A DNA stretch of 64,000 nt from Streptococcus thermophilus (GCA_900618065.1 UYIL01000003.1:2360529-2424528); one strand, 5' to 3'; positions 16,820 through 25,715 are shown, counted from the first letter of the stretch. Numbers and translations are program-made. The notes: generated from the sequence alone by a model not told the origin.

Positions 16820-16874
16820 GTTTCATCGGCGTTCATCTCCTGTTATTTTGCCGTCAAATTCCCGTCCTTAGCCT
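16820..16874 (+). promoter_or_regulatory. PHO-box-like array of five 11-nt direct repeats
   Basis: Five consecutive 11-base units beginning GTTTCATCGGC, GTTCATCTCCT, GTTATTTTGCC, GTCAAATTCCC and GTCCTTAGCCT. The 11-nt phasing and GTTCATC core resemble actinobacterial PhoP/PhoR-type phosphate-starvation operators. A TATGTT -10 candidate lies at 16886, shortly before the first symporter gene. Confidence 0.6.
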
Positions 16875-16916
16875 GGCGAATGCCCTATGTTCCCCCTAAA
16901 ACGTAAGAGAGAACTA

Positions 16917-18266
16917 ATGAGCAAAAAGGCACTCCCCCGCGACCCTGCAGGAGAGTACAACCTGCCGCAGGACGCAAATGTCCGCGTCATTGACCGCAAT
17001 GTGAAAGATTCTGAAGCCGTCGACGTCGACGTCGACGGTGAAAACAAAACTACAACCGATTCTGACTCCGATGTCTCCAATGAAGACGACGGTGAAGAGA
17101 AAGATCCGCTCGGCTTCCTTCCGTTCGAAGGCACCGCGAAACAGGTAGCTAACTGGGTGGCCGTTTTCCTCGGCATTTGGGTCCTGCTCAACGGTGTCGG
17201 CATGATTGGCGACGGTTTCCAGATGGTCGCTGGCGACCAGGCGAAGGAACTGTTCTCCTTTGCCGAGAACCCGTTTGTGGGTCTGGCTATTGGCATTGTG
17301 ACCACGGCGATTATTCAGTCGTCATCTACGACTACTTCGATCGTGGTGGGACTCATCGCCGGTGGTCTGCCGCTGAACATCGCCATCCCGATGCTGTTTG
17401 GTGCCAACATGGGTACCTCGGTCACCTCGACCCTGGTCGCCCTGGGTCTGGCTGGTAACAAGAAGCAGTTCCGAAACGGTTTCTCCATGGCGACCGTTCT
17501 GGATTTCTTCAACCTGCTCGCCATCGCGATCTTCCTCCCGCTGGAGCTGCTCACTGGCTTCCTGGGCAAGACGGCGACGGCCATCGCTCCGTCGCTGGCC
17601 GGCTCCGGTGACAATGTGTTCTCGCAGGGTTTCGAGGCCTTCGGAGACTTCATCGACACGATCACCGAGCCGCTGGTCGATCTGGTGGGCGGGCTCGTCG
17701 AGCCGCTGGGTGATCTCTGGGGCGGTATTGTCCTCGCCGTCCTCGGTGTCGCTCTAATCCTGTTCTCCATCCAGTTCATCGGAAAGATCCTCAACGCCTT
17801 GCTGGTGGGCAAAGCCCAGGACATTCTCTACGCTGCACTGGGCAAGAACGCCGCCATCGGTGTTCTCTCCGGCGCCCTGATCACCGCGTTGGTCCAGTCC
17901 TCCTCCACCACTACTGCCCTGACCGTTCCGCTGGCGGCCTCCGGCAAATTCGAAGTGCAGACCTTGTTCCCGTTCGTGGTCGGTGCGAACATCGGCACCA
18001 CTTTCACCGGTCTGATCGCCGCATTCTCGGCATCCGGTGCGGAAGCCGAGTCCGCAATGGCCGGTGCGCTGGTGCACCTGCTGTTCAACTCCTGCGCCGC
18101 CCTGCTCATCATGTGCCTGCCGTTCCTGCGCGGACTGCCGCAGAAAGGATCGGACTGGCTTGCGGGGCTGGCCGAAAAGAACAAGATCTACGTCTTCGTC
18201 TACATCGGAGGCGTGTTCTTCGCCATTCCATTGCTGGCGGTCTTTGTGACCAACACGTTCATGTAG
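16917..18266 (+). CDS. Na/phosphate cotransporter (NptA, Na/Pi-II family), copy 1
   Basis: Integral membrane symporter of 449 residues. The two inverted Na/Pi-cotransporter repeats are marked by the diagnostic motifs QSSSTTTSIVVG and QSSSTTTALTVP. An unusual acidic N-terminal extension of about 70 residues precedes the first membrane helix. ATG 16917 was chosen because the paralogue at 18403 starts at the equivalent MSKK and because the in-frame ATG at 16887 falls in the -10 box. It is followed by a near-identical second copy and a PstS-like lipoprotein, and preceded by PHO-box-like repeats, so inorganic phosphate uptake under starvation is the likely role. Confidence 0.9.
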   Translation: MSKKALPRDPAGEYNLPQDANVRVIDRNVKDSEAVDVDVDGENKTTTDSDSDVSNEDDGEEKDPLGFLPFEGTAKQVANWVAVFLGIWVLLNGVGMIGDGFQMVAGDQAKELFSFAENPFVGLAIGIVTTAIIQSSSTTTSIVVGLIAGGLPLNIAIPMLFGANMGTSVTSTLVALGLAGNKKQFRNGFSMATVLDFFNLLAIAIFLPLELLTGFLGKTATAIAPSLAGSGDNVFSQGFEAFGDFIDTITEPLVDLVGGLVEPLGDLWGGIVLAVLGVALILFSIQFIGKILNALLVGKAQDILYAALGKNAAIGVLSGALITALVQSSSTTTALTVPLAASGKFEVQTLFPFVVGANIGTTFTGLIAAFSASGAEAESAMAGALVHLLFNSCAALLIMCLPFLRGLPQKGSDWLAGLAEKNKIYVFVYIGGVFFAIPLLAVFVTNTFM

Positions 18267-18306
18267 GGATTCTTTGAGATCAGGACGCGAGTAATTAGGC
18301 GCGCTA

Positions 18307-18350
18307 GTTCAACAAGCGTTCATCTTCTGTTACTCGCCTGTCCAGTTCCT
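18307..18350 (+). promoter_or_regulatory. PHO-box-like array of four 11-nt direct repeats
   Basis: GTTCAACAAGC, GTTCATCTTCT, GTTACTCGCCT and GTCCAGTTCCT run head to tail upstream of the second symporter. The layout copies the array in front of the first symporter, including the GTTCATCT(C/T)CTGTTA core, so each gene appears to have its own phosphate-responsive promoter. Confidence 0.6.
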
Positions 18351-18402
18351 TAGATTAGCCTGACGAGCGCCCATATTCGCCCCTAATTAGAAGTGAGCGC
18401 TA

Positions 18403-19764
18403 ATGAGTAAAAAGGGACTCCCCCGCGATCCGGCTGGTGAGCACGATCTGCCCGAGGATGCAGACGTGCGCGTCATCGACCGGAACGTGAAAGATTCTGA
18501 GCCGGTCGATGTCGACGGCAAGGACACCACGACCACTGATTCCTCCGACACCGACTCCTCCGATGTCGATGACGACATCGAAGACAAGGCCGAGGAGAAT
18601 GATCCCCTCGGTTTCCTCCCGTTCGAAGGCACCGCGAAGCAGGTAGCTAACTGGGTCGCCGTTTTCCTCGGCATCTGGCTGCTGCTCAACGGTGTCGGCA
18701 TGATCGGTGACGGCTTCAAGATGGTCGCCGGCGACCAGGCGAAGGAGCTGTTCTCCTTCGCCGAGAACCCGTTCGTGGGTCTGGCCATCGGTATCGTCTC
18801 CACGGCGATCATCCAGTCTTCCTCCACCACCACCTCCATCGTGGTCGGCATGATCGCCGGTGGTCTGCCGCTGAACATCGCCATCCCGATGCTGTTTGGC
18901 GCCAACATGGGTACCTCTGTCACCTCGACCCTGGTCGCCCTGGGTCTGGCTGGTAACAAGAAGCAGTTCAAGAACGGTTTCTCCATGGCGACCGTCCACG
19001 ACTTCTTCAACCTCATCGCCATTGGCGTCTTCTTCCCGCTCGAGATTCTCACCGGTTTCCTGGGCAAGGCAGCAACGGCCATCGCACCGTCGTTGGCCGG
19101 TGGCGGCGACAGCATCATTTCGAAGGGCTTCGAGGCCTTTGGTGACTTCATTGACATGATCACAGAGCCGCTGGTTGAGCTGGTCAGCAGCCTCGTCGAG
19201 CCGCTCGGCGATATGTGGGGCGGCATTATTCTCGCCCTGATCGGTGTCGCCCTGATTCTGGTGTCCATCCAGTTCATCGGTAGGGTCCTCAACGCTCTGC
19301 TGGTGGGCAAGGCCCAGGACATCCTCTACGCCGCGCTGGGTAAGAACGCATTCATCGGTGCGCTCTCTGGTGCGCTGATCACCGCGCTGGTTCAGTCCTC
19401 TTCCACCACCACCGCCCTGACGGTTCCGCTGGCAGCGTCTGGCAAGTTCGAAGTGCGCACCCTTTTCCCGTTCGTGGTCGGCTCGAACATCGGCACCACC
19501 TTTACCGGCCTCATCGCCGCGTTCTCCGCATCCGGCGCAGAAGCAGAGGCAGCAATGTCTGGTGCGCTGGTGCACATGCTGTTCAACCTCTTCTCCGCGA
19601 TTCTCATCCTGAGTATCCCGTTCGTGCGCAACATCCCGCCGCGCTGCTCCGACTGGCTCGCTGGTCTGGCAGAGAAGAACAAGATCTACGTCTTCATCTA
19701 CGTCGGTGGCGTGTTCTTTGCTATCCCGCTGCTGGCCGTCTTCATTTCCAACACTGTGATGTAA
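18403..19764 (+). CDS. Na/phosphate cotransporter (NptA, Na/Pi-II family), copy 2
   Basis: Tandem paralogue of the previous gene, 453 residues, with the same acidic N-terminal extension (Asp/Ser/Thr-rich, residues about 25-65), the same QSSSTTT motif pair and long stretches of identical sequence such as the FAENPFVGLAIGIV segment. Divergence is concentrated in the acidic linker and the central loop. It is probably a lineage duplication with separate promoters. The next gene, a small acidic protein, starts 10 bases after the stop with a TAAGGAG ribosome site that overlaps the stop. Confidence 0.9.
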   Translation: MSKKGLPRDPAGEHDLPEDADVRVIDRNVKDSEPVDVDGKDTTTTDSSDTDSSDVDDDIEDKAEENDPLGFLPFEGTAKQVANWVAVFLGIWLLLNGVGMIGDGFKMVAGDQAKELFSFAENPFVGLAIGIVSTAIIQSSSTTTSIVVGMIAGGLPLNIAIPMLFGANMGTSVTSTLVALGLAGNKKQFKNGFSMATVHDFFNLIAIGVFFPLEILTGFLGKAATAIAPSLAGGGDSIISKGFEAFGDFIDMITEPLVELVSSLVEPLGDMWGGIILALIGVALILVSIQFIGRVLNALLVGKAQDILYAALGKNAFIGALSGALITALVQSSSTTTALTVPLAASGKFEVRTLFPFVVGSNIGTTFTGLIAAFSASGAEAEAAMSGALVHMLFNLFSAILILSIPFVRNIPPRCSDWLAGLAEKNKIYVFIYVGGVFFAIPLLAVFISNTVM

Positions 19765-19774
19765 GGAGTTTCTG

Positions 19775-20152
19775 ATGACCAACCCTAACGAGACCCCCGA
19801 CCTGTCCCCAATGGCCCAGGAGCTCATTCAGAGCGAAGCTCCGGATGAGGCATTGGAAGCCCTGCTCGCTGAGCTCGAAGAGACCGCAGACGAGCTCCGC
19901 GTCGAGCTACAGGCCCGCGGCCGCAACGCGGATCGCCTGGCTGCCGACCAGGAGGCTGACGCAGCCGCCGCAACCGCAGAGGGCACCCACAAGCACAAGA
20001 AGATCAACCCGAACGTCACGCCTGAGCAGCAGGCTGAGCTCGACGAGAACTTCGCTAAGTACTGGAGCAACTCCCAGGGTTCCTGGAAGAACCTCTTCCG
20101 CCTGCTGCGTGAGTTCCGTGCGGAGATGCAGGGGGGAAAGACCAATGGCTAA
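19775..20152 (+). CDS. Small acidic helical protein between symporter and PstS-like gene
   Basis: Not recognised. It has 125 residues, no signal peptide and no TM helix. Residues about 12-62 are Glu/Ala/Leu-rich and predicted to form a coiled coil (EALEALLAELEETADELRVE), followed by the polar stretch GTHKHKKINPNVTPEQQAELDE and a C-terminal WSNSQGSWKNLFRLLREFR segment that could be amphipathic. It is coupled to both neighbours: 10 bases after the symporter stop and overlapping the lipoprotein start by 8 bases. A cytosolic regulator or adaptor of the symporters is possible, but this is inference. Confidence 0.75.
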   Translation: MTNPNETPDLSPMAQELIQSEAPDEALEALLAELEETADELRVELQARGRNADRLAADQEADAAAATAEGTHKHKKINPNVTPEQQAELDENFAKYWSNSQGSWKNLFRLLREFRAEMQGGKTNG

Positions 20153-21149
20153 ACCCCGCAAGTCCCTCACCGCCGTGATCCTGGCGGGCATGACCGTGCT
20201 CGCAGTCGGCTGCTCTTCTGACAGCGGCTCGAGCGACAACTCCGGCAATAACGCTGGCGGCGACAACGGCGGAGACACCAACGCTGCCGCTGAGGGCCCG
20301 ATCAAGGCCACCGGTTCCGCCACTGTGGAGCCGATCACTTCCTACATGGCGAACCGCTACGACTTCGATGTCGACGTGGAGGCCATCGGTTCGACCGACG
20401 GTTTTGAGAAATTCTGCAACGGCGAAGCCGACATCAACGATGCATCCACGCCTATCCCGGGTGACGGCGCTGAGGTCGATTTCCAGAAGCAGTGCGCAGA
20501 TAACGATGTCGAGTACATTGAGCTGCCGATTGGTCTGGACGCCATCACCATCGTCAAGCACCGCGACAACGACTTCGCCACCGACTTGACCGTCGAGCAG
20601 CTGCACGACATTTGGTCAAAGGAGTCCGAGGTGTCCAAGTGGTCCGACATCGACCCGAACTGGCCGGACGAGGAAATCAAGCTGTACGGCCGCCCGGACG
20701 GCTCCGGTACCCTCGACGTGTTCAAGGATCTGGTCCTCGGCGACGATGAGATCCGCGACGACTACGAGTCCACCGACGACATTGACGAGCTGACCCAGTG
20801 GGTTGCCGATGACCCGAACGCTTTGTCCTTCATGGGCATCGGTAACTACCTCGCCGCTGAGGAAGACACTCAGCGCATGATCGACAACGTCATGGTCGGG
20901 GGCGTTGCTCCGACCGCGGAGGAGACGAAGAAGGGCGATTACCCGCTGTCCCGTCCGCTGTTCATTTACGTGAACAAGGAATCCGCCGAGCGCGAGGACG
21001 TGGACAAGTTCGTCACCACCTACCTCGAGAACGCTGAGGCTGTCATGCCGCGCGTGTACTTCTACCAGCTGCCGGAAGAGGACTACGAGAACACTCAGAA
21101 GCGTTACGCTGACCGCGAGACCGGCGCAGACGAGCGCTGGCAAGCATAA
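20145..21149 (+). CDS. PstS-like phosphate-binding lipoprotein
   Basis: Secreted lipoprotein of 334 residues: signal peptide with lipobox LAVGC at about residue 24, a Gly/Asn/Ser linker, then a PstS-type periplasmic-binding fold. Family motifs are TGSATVEPIT, NGEADINDASTPI, and the phosphate-loop segment GRPDGSGTLDVF. ATG 20145 follows a GGGGGG/GGAA site and overlaps the previous stop. Unlike pst operons, no pstC, pstA or pstB follows; a strong terminator comes 38 bases after the stop. It may work with a Pst transporter encoded elsewhere or feed the adjacent symporters. Confidence 0.88.
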   Translation: MAKPRKSLTAVILAGMTVLAVGCSSDSGSSDNSGNNAGGDNGGDTNAAAEGPIKATGSATVEPITSYMANRYDFDVDVEAIGSTDGFEKFCNGEADINDASTPIPGDGAEVDFQKQCADNDVEYIELPIGLDAITIVKHRDNDFATDLTVEQLHDIWSKESEVSKWSDIDPNWPDEEIKLYGRPDGSGTLDVFKDLVLGDDEIRDDYESTDDIDELTQWVADDPNALSFMGIGNYLAAEEDTQRMIDNVMVGGVAPTAEETKKGDYPLSRPLFIYVNKESAEREDVDKFVTTYLENAEAVMPRVYFYQLPEEDYENTQKRYADRETGADERWQA

Positions 21150-21187
21150 ACCCGGACTAGCTGGCAAGCAGCCCGGCCCGGCCGCAA

Positions 21188-21235
21188 CTAAGAGGGTTTG
21201 ACTCCGATTCTGAATCGGGGGTCAGACCCTCTTAG
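21188..21235. terminator. Strong bidirectional terminator
   Basis: CTAAGAGGGT pairs with ACCCTCTTAG and the inner arms TGACTCCGATT / AATCGGGGGTCA continue the stem, giving a hairpin of about 22 pairs with a 3-base loop between the convergent PstS-like and membrane-protein genes. Confidence 0.85.
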
Positions 21236-21276
21236 TCATTCTTCACAGTCGAAGCAGTTGGGAGCTGCAATTTCTG

Positions 21277-22209
21277 TTACCAGCCGGGTGTGCCCGGACC
21301 CTGGTACGGCGGCTGCTGGTACGGCTGGCCCGGGTAGGGCTGGCTAGGATACGGCTGGCTCGGGTAAGGCGCCGGATACGGGGAATCAGGGTATGCAGAC
21401 GGGTACGGGTGGGCCGGATAAGCCGGGTAGGAACCAGCCGGGTACATGGGATCGCCGTAGGGCGGCTGCATCCCGGGCGCGACGCCGTACGTGGGGACGT
21501 AAGGGTAGTCGGAGCAGATCAGCTGGTAGATGCGGGCAAATGCCAAAGACTCGGCCGGGTAGGTGACAAACAGCGAGAGGTTGAGCGTGAACAAGGAAAG
21601 CATCGAGTTGATGATGTGCAGCAGAGTGATCGACCCCAGAACCGTCCAGTAGCACCCTTTGAGGTCCTTGAAGACCCGGCCAAAGGCCTCGAATGGGTTC
21701 GCTGCCCTATCGATGACGTACACCGGCACCAGAACGACCACCGGGTACACCAGGAACGCGAGCACTACAGCAGCAATGCCGAGGAGAACGGTGAAGGCCG
21801 GGTGGACGTCGAAAAGCAGGGCCGCTCCGGCGATAGGCAGACCGACAACGATCACCCCGAAACAGGCGGTCAGGAGGTACGCCACCACTGCCCCGATGAT
21901 CGGCAAACCAGTGAATGCGTTGGACCAGCGGGCTCCTTCGCCGGCGACATCGCGGAGAGCAACGCGGGTGCGTGCGACCTGCCACCACAACCAGATGAAG
22001 CCGAGAACAGCGACGAAAACGAGCGCCTTAATGAGGTCTTCGTTGGTCACGATCTCCTCGTCGGAGAGAACCCCCGTGACCCCACCCATGATCAACGTGG
22101 CGATGACAATAGCCGTGAAGATGAGGTTGATCCCGGCGTAGACGAGAAAATTGTCGAATACCCGCTTGAACCCGAACCCGATCGGCTCGGTGACTGTCAC
22201 CGTGGTCAT
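21277..22209 (-). CDS. Integral membrane protein with Pro/Tyr-rich tail
   Basis: Hypothetical membrane protein of 310 residues. After a short MTTVTVTEPIGFGFKRVFDNF lead, five or six hydrophobic helices are seen up to about residue 235; the last 75 residues are a low-complexity Tyr-Pro tail (PYPSQPYPGQPY type). It shares its layout and motifs (PI.F.FKR.F..N..VY at the start, membrane domain of the same length) with the next gene upstream, which carries its low-complexity part at the N-terminus instead. Function unknown. Confidence 0.75.
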   Translation of the reverse strand: MTTVTVTEPIGFGFKRVFDNFLVYAGINLIFTAIVIATLIMGGVTGVLSDEEIVTNEDLIKALVFVAVLGFIWLWWQVARTRVALRDVAGEGARWSNAFTGLPIIGAVVAYLLTACFGVIVVGLPIAGAALLFDVHPAFTVLLGIAAVVLAFLVYPVVVLVPVYVIDRAANPFEAFGRVFKDLKGCYWTVLGSITLLHIINSMLSLFTLNLSLFVTYPAESLAFARIYQLICSDYPYVPTYGVAPGMQPPYGDPMYPAGSYPAYPAHPYPSAYPDSPYPAPYPSQPYPSQPYPGQPYQQPPYQGPGTPGW

Positions 22210-22308
22210 CTTGGCTCCTTCATACCTGCTGCTAAGAGATGAAAAGCGTGCCGCCCAGCACCATTGTTAGATGCAGGCGGCACGCTGAGGGTTACACCCG
22301 GGTGAGCT

Positions 22309-23520
22309 TTAGTACATGCTCATGTAGCCACTGGGGGACTCAGGGTTCTGCGGGCCAGCCTGGTTGGGCTGGTCGCGGTGCGCGCTGATCCAGCGGTACA
22401 TGAAGACGTAAGCCAGCGTCTGGAGCGGCGGAGCCAAGAAGGCGCCGAGACCGAACGTGACAAAGCCGAGTGCACCGCACATCAAACCCACAAGAAGCAT
22501 CGCGCCGAAGACCGGCCAGAAGTGCGGCTTGACATCCTGCCATGCCATCTTCACGGCACCGCCAGCGTTGGTGCGGCCGTCGTAGACGTAGAACGGGATC
22601 ATGCCCAAGAAGGGTGCCAGGCCCAGGAAAACCACGAACATGATGAGGAAGCCGAGGAAGACCAGCGCCGGGTGGATCAGGCCAAGCAGCACACTCAGCA
22701 GCATCAGAACGAAGGCGACAACGCCGCAGATCAACCCGACGAGGATGTGAACCAGAATGGCCTGGCCCCACGGGACGTTCTTGAACAAGTTACCCCAGCT
22801 CGGTTCTTCACCACGGGAGTCGCGCAATGCGGTGTTGTACAGCACGATCGTCATCACCATACCGATGACGAAGACCAGCACATAGAAGAGAATGAAGCTG
22901 AGCGGGTTTTCTGCAATCGGGTTGAAGTTCGGATCTTCAGCCGCGGCTGGGTTATTGGCGAGCTCCATCATTACCGGAACCAAAGTGAGCATCATCGCCA
23001 CGACGAGACCGATCAACATCAGCACCGTGAAGCCGATGTAGACGTGCCAGTTCTTGGAGAACAAGCGCTTGAACGCGAAAGGAATCGGTTCGACGACCGG
23101 CAGCGGACCAGGGCCGATCTGCAGGGGGCGGCCCGATTCGGAAGTCGGGTCATTCTCGGGGTGTTGGAAACCCGGCCCCGGAGCGTAGGCGTTCTGGCCG
23201 TAGCCGTCTTGGCCCTGGCCGTAGGTATCAAAGCCGGCGCCGGGCTGGCCGTAACCGGAGTCACCGAAGCCGGAGTTCGGGGTGGAGCCGGTCTGACCGA
23301 AGCCACCCTGGCCGTAGCTGGAGTCGCCGTATCCGCTCTGCCCGTAAGAGCTGGAGCCGGACTGACCGTAGCCGTTCTGGCCGGACTGGCCGTAGGAGGT
23401 GGAGCCGGTCGAGTCAGCGGGGTTGGGGGTGTTGGTGTTGTTGCCGTTTGTGCCGTAGCCGCCGAAAGGATTGTTGTCCTGACCGCCGAACGGGTTATTT
23501 GGATCATTAGGGTTGGTCAT
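22309..23520 (-). CDS. Integral membrane protein with Gly/Tyr/Gln-rich N-terminus
   Basis: Hypothetical protein of 403 residues. The first about 135 residues are a low-complexity Gly, Tyr, Gln, Ser, Asn tract (repeats like SGYGQSG and GQDGYGQ) reminiscent of prion-like or phase-separating segments; the rest is a six-helix membrane domain related to that of the neighbour. The start chosen is ATG 23520 (MTNPNDPNNPFGG); in-frame alternatives further upstream encode an unlike, non-low-complexity lead. No enzymatic motif seen. Confidence 0.75.
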   Translation of the reverse strand: MTNPNDPNNPFGGQDNNPFGGYGTNGNNTNTPNPADSTGSTSYGQSGQNGYGQSGSSSYGQSGYGDSSYGQGGFGQTGSTPNSGFGDSGYGQPGAGFDTYGQGQDGYGQNAYAPGPGFQHPENDPTSESGRPLQIGPGPLPVVEPIPFAFKRLFSKNWHVYIGFTVLMLIGLVVAMMLTLVPVMMELANNPAAAEDPNFNPIAENPLSFILFYVLVFVIGMVMTIVLYNTALRDSRGEEPSWGNLFKNVPWGQAILVHILVGLICGVVAFVLMLLSVLLGLIHPALVFLGFLIMFVVFLGLAPFLGMIPFYVYDGRTNAGGAVKMAWQDVKPHFWPVFGAMLLVGLMCGALGFVTFGLGAFLAPPLQTLAYVFMYRWISAHRDQPNQAGPQNPESPSGYMSMY

Positions 23521-23660
23521 GGGGCCTATCATATTCTGTTGACCAAAATATGCGAGTTCAAATGGCACATTGTTCAGGGAGCACTCAGACCGAACCAAAG
23601 GTTCCAATCACGCTGCACTGCCCTGCCGCCTGTTCGCGCCGTCGCGGCATGAACCCGGTT

Positions 23661-23666
23661 TAGAAT
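23661..23666 (+). promoter_or_regulatory. -10 box of a leaderless DUF1707 gene
   Basis: TAGAAT, seven bases, GTG at 23674. Confidence 0.55.
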
Positions 23667-23673
23667 GGGCGTT

Positions 23674-24306
23674 GTGAGTAATCAGCCGTACCCCCAACCC
23701 CCGGCCCGCGACTTTCGCCTGTCCGACGCGGAACGTGCGGACGCATTGGCCCAGCTGACCTTCGCGTACGGTGAGGGCCGCCTGGACCCGGATGAGTACG
23801 ACAGGCGTTGTGATGCCGCAACCCAGGCCGCCACCCACCGCGACCTTGAACCGCTGTTCCGGGACCTTCCTGCGCAGCAGCCCTCCCATCAGGTCCAACC
23901 GTACCAGCCGGCCCCCGGCCAAGAAGTAGAGGTTTATACGCGCCACGAACTTGCCACCGCCCGCAAGAATGGCCAGCACATCCGCCTCGGCATTTTCGGT
24001 TTAGGGTCGATCCTGTCGTTCGGCGGCGGCATCGTGTTAGCGGAGACCGTGGCAGCGTCATGGGCGGCGCTACCCGTTTTCATCATTCCAACGCTGTTCA
24101 TCCTCCTTTACATCATGAAGGTCGGACCGGACAGCTGGTATACCCCGAGCCCGGCGCAGCTAGAACGCAAACGTCTAAAGGATATGAGGACTGCCCGCCT
24201 GTTGGAGGAGGAACGTCGTAAAGCATTGCGCGCGGCGCAGCGCGACCAGCTCACTGGCGACGCAATGGGGTTCGCGCAGGACGCGATCAACCGCTTTAAG
24301 CGCTAG
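23674..24306 (+). CDS. DUF1707 domain membrane protein
   Basis: Protein of 210 residues. The N-terminal 55 residues are a DUF1707 (SHOCT-like) domain: RLSDAERADALAQLTFAYGEGRLDPDEYDRRC. Two TM helices follow around residues 105-150, then a basic, helical C-terminus rich in Arg and Ala. The start at GTG 23674 is favoured over ATG 23665 because the latter falls inside the -10 box. Such proteins are common in actinobacteria and often membrane-bound; role unknown. Confidence 0.8.
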   Translation: MSNQPYPQPPARDFRLSDAERADALAQLTFAYGEGRLDPDEYDRRCDAATQAATHRDLEPLFRDLPAQQPSHQVQPYQPAPGQEVEVYTRHELATARKNGQHIRLGIFGLGSILSFGGGIVLAETVAASWAALPVFIIPTLFILLYIMKVGPDSWYTPSPAQLERKRLKDMRTARLLEEERRKALRAAQRDQLTGDAMGFAQDAINRFKR

Positions 24307-24325
24307 AAACCCGGTGAATACTCAA

Positions 24326-24331
24326 TAGAAT
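24326..24331 (+). promoter_or_regulatory. -10 box of leaderless alaT
   Basis: TAGAAT, seven bases, ATG at 24339; sequence AATGGCCCCCATG is shared with the ugd start region at 31243-31255. Confidence 0.6.
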
Positions 24332-24338
24332 GGCCCCC

Positions 24339-25607
24339 ATGAGCGAGCAGAACAACGAAAAGCCCCAACGTAAGCCTTTGAAGAAGCACCGCCACTTCGA
24401 CCAGGCGGACAAGCTTAAGAACGTGGCCTACGACCTGCGCGGTCCGGTCGCCGCAACGGCGGAGGAGATGGAGCGCGACGGCCACAACATCCTCAAGCTG
24501 AACACGGGCAACCCAGGCATTTTCGGGTTCGACGCTCCCGACGTGATCATGCGCGACATGATCGCCAACCTGCCCCACTCGCAGGCCTACTCGACCTCGA
24601 AGGGTATCATTCCGGCGCGTCGAGCCGTGGTCACCCGCTACGAGGATGTCGAAGGCTTCCCGGAGTTCGATATTGACGACGTCTACTTGGGCAATGGCGT
24701 CAGCGAGCTGATCAACATGGTCACGCAAGCATTGCTTAACGACGGTGATGAGGTCCTCATCCCTTCGCCCGATTACCCGCTGTGGACGGCGGCGACGTCG
24801 TTAAGCGGCGGCACTCCCGTGCACTACATCTGCGACGAGGAAGACGACTGGAACCCGTCGCTGGACGACATTCGCTCCAAGGTGAATGAGCGCACGAAAG
24901 CGATCGTGGTGATCAACCCGAACAACCCGACGGGTGCCGTGTACTCGCGTGAGATCCTCGAGGGCATCGCCGACATCGCCCGCGAGCACGAACTCATGGT
25001 GCTTGCCGACGAGATCTACGACCGCATCCTCTACGACGGCGCCCAACACATTTCGATGGCGTCCGTCGCCCCCGACCTGGTCACCTGCACCTTCAATGGT
25101 CTATCGAAGGCGTACCGGGTGTGCGGCTACCGCGCCGGCTGGATGATGATCACCGGCCCGAAGCGCCGCGCCGCCGGATTCATCGAGGGCCTGGATCTGC
25201 TCGCCGGCACGCGCCTGTGCTCGAACGTGCCAGGACAGCACGCGATTCAGGTTGCGCTCGGCGGCCGGCAGTCCATCTACGGCCTCACCGGTGAAGGTGG
25301 CCGCCTGAAGGAACAGCGCGACATCACCATCAAGAAGCTGCGCGAGATTCCCGGTGTTTCCGTCGTCGAGCCGAAGGGGGCGCTGTACGCCTTCCCGAAG
25401 ATCGACACCGAGATGTACCACATTTACGACGACGAACGCTTCATGCTCGACCTGCTTAAAAGCGAGAAGATCCTCATGGTCGGCGGCTCCGGCTTCAACT
25501 ACCCGAAACCGGACCACTTCCGCGTGGTCACGCTGCCGTGGGCATCCCAGCTAGAAAACGCCATGGAGCGGCTAGGCAACTTTTTAAGCGATTACCACCA
25601 GCACTAG
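24339..25607 (+). CDS. alaT: Alanine aminotransferase AlaT (PLP-dependent, class I/II)
   Basis: Aminotransferase of 422 residues that makes alanine from pyruvate using glutamate or another amino donor. Class I fold features are NTGNPGIFGF near the N-terminus, VINPNNPTGAVY, DEIYDRILYDG, and the PLP-binding Lys in FNGLSKAYRVCGYRAGW. The length and the N-terminal KKHRHFDQADKLKNVAYDLRGP signature match actinobacterial AlaT. The ATG start is leaderless. Confidence 0.92.
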   Translation: MSEQNNEKPQRKPLKKHRHFDQADKLKNVAYDLRGPVAATAEEMERDGHNILKLNTGNPGIFGFDAPDVIMRDMIANLPHSQAYSTSKGIIPARRAVVTRYEDVEGFPEFDIDDVYLGNGVSELINMVTQALLNDGDEVLIPSPDYPLWTAATSLSGGTPVHYICDEEDDWNPSLDDIRSKVNERTKAIVVINPNNPTGAVYSREILEGIADIAREHELMVLADEIYDRILYDGAQHISMASVAPDLVTCTFNGLSKAYRVCGYRAGWMMITGPKRRAAGFIEGLDLLAGTRLCSNVPGQHAIQVALGGRQSIYGLTGEGGRLKEQRDITIKKLREIPGVSVVEPKGALYAFPKIDTEMYHIYDDERFMLDLLKSEKILMVGGSGFNYPKPDHFRVVTLPWASQLENAMERLGNFLSDYHQH

Positions 25608-25684
25608 GCGGATACGGGCATGAGCGCCGCTTCCGAGCCCCCCGCGCCCGACGCATCGTGCTCTCCGAGAGCTAGCGCAACGAA

Positions 25685-25715
25685 GCCGCGGCGAGTGTTT
25701 TGACTCCGCCGCGGC
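25685..25715 (+). terminator. Hairpin downstream of alaT
   Basis: GCCGCGGCG pairs with CGCCGCGGC, extended by AGT/ACT, around a T-rich loop. It is likely an intrinsic terminator although the following U-run is weak. Confidence 0.5.

Noticed and set aside
18400..19827. 475-codon minus-strand frame opposite the second Na/Pi symporter
   Set aside because: Mirrors the symporter codons and has no family features.
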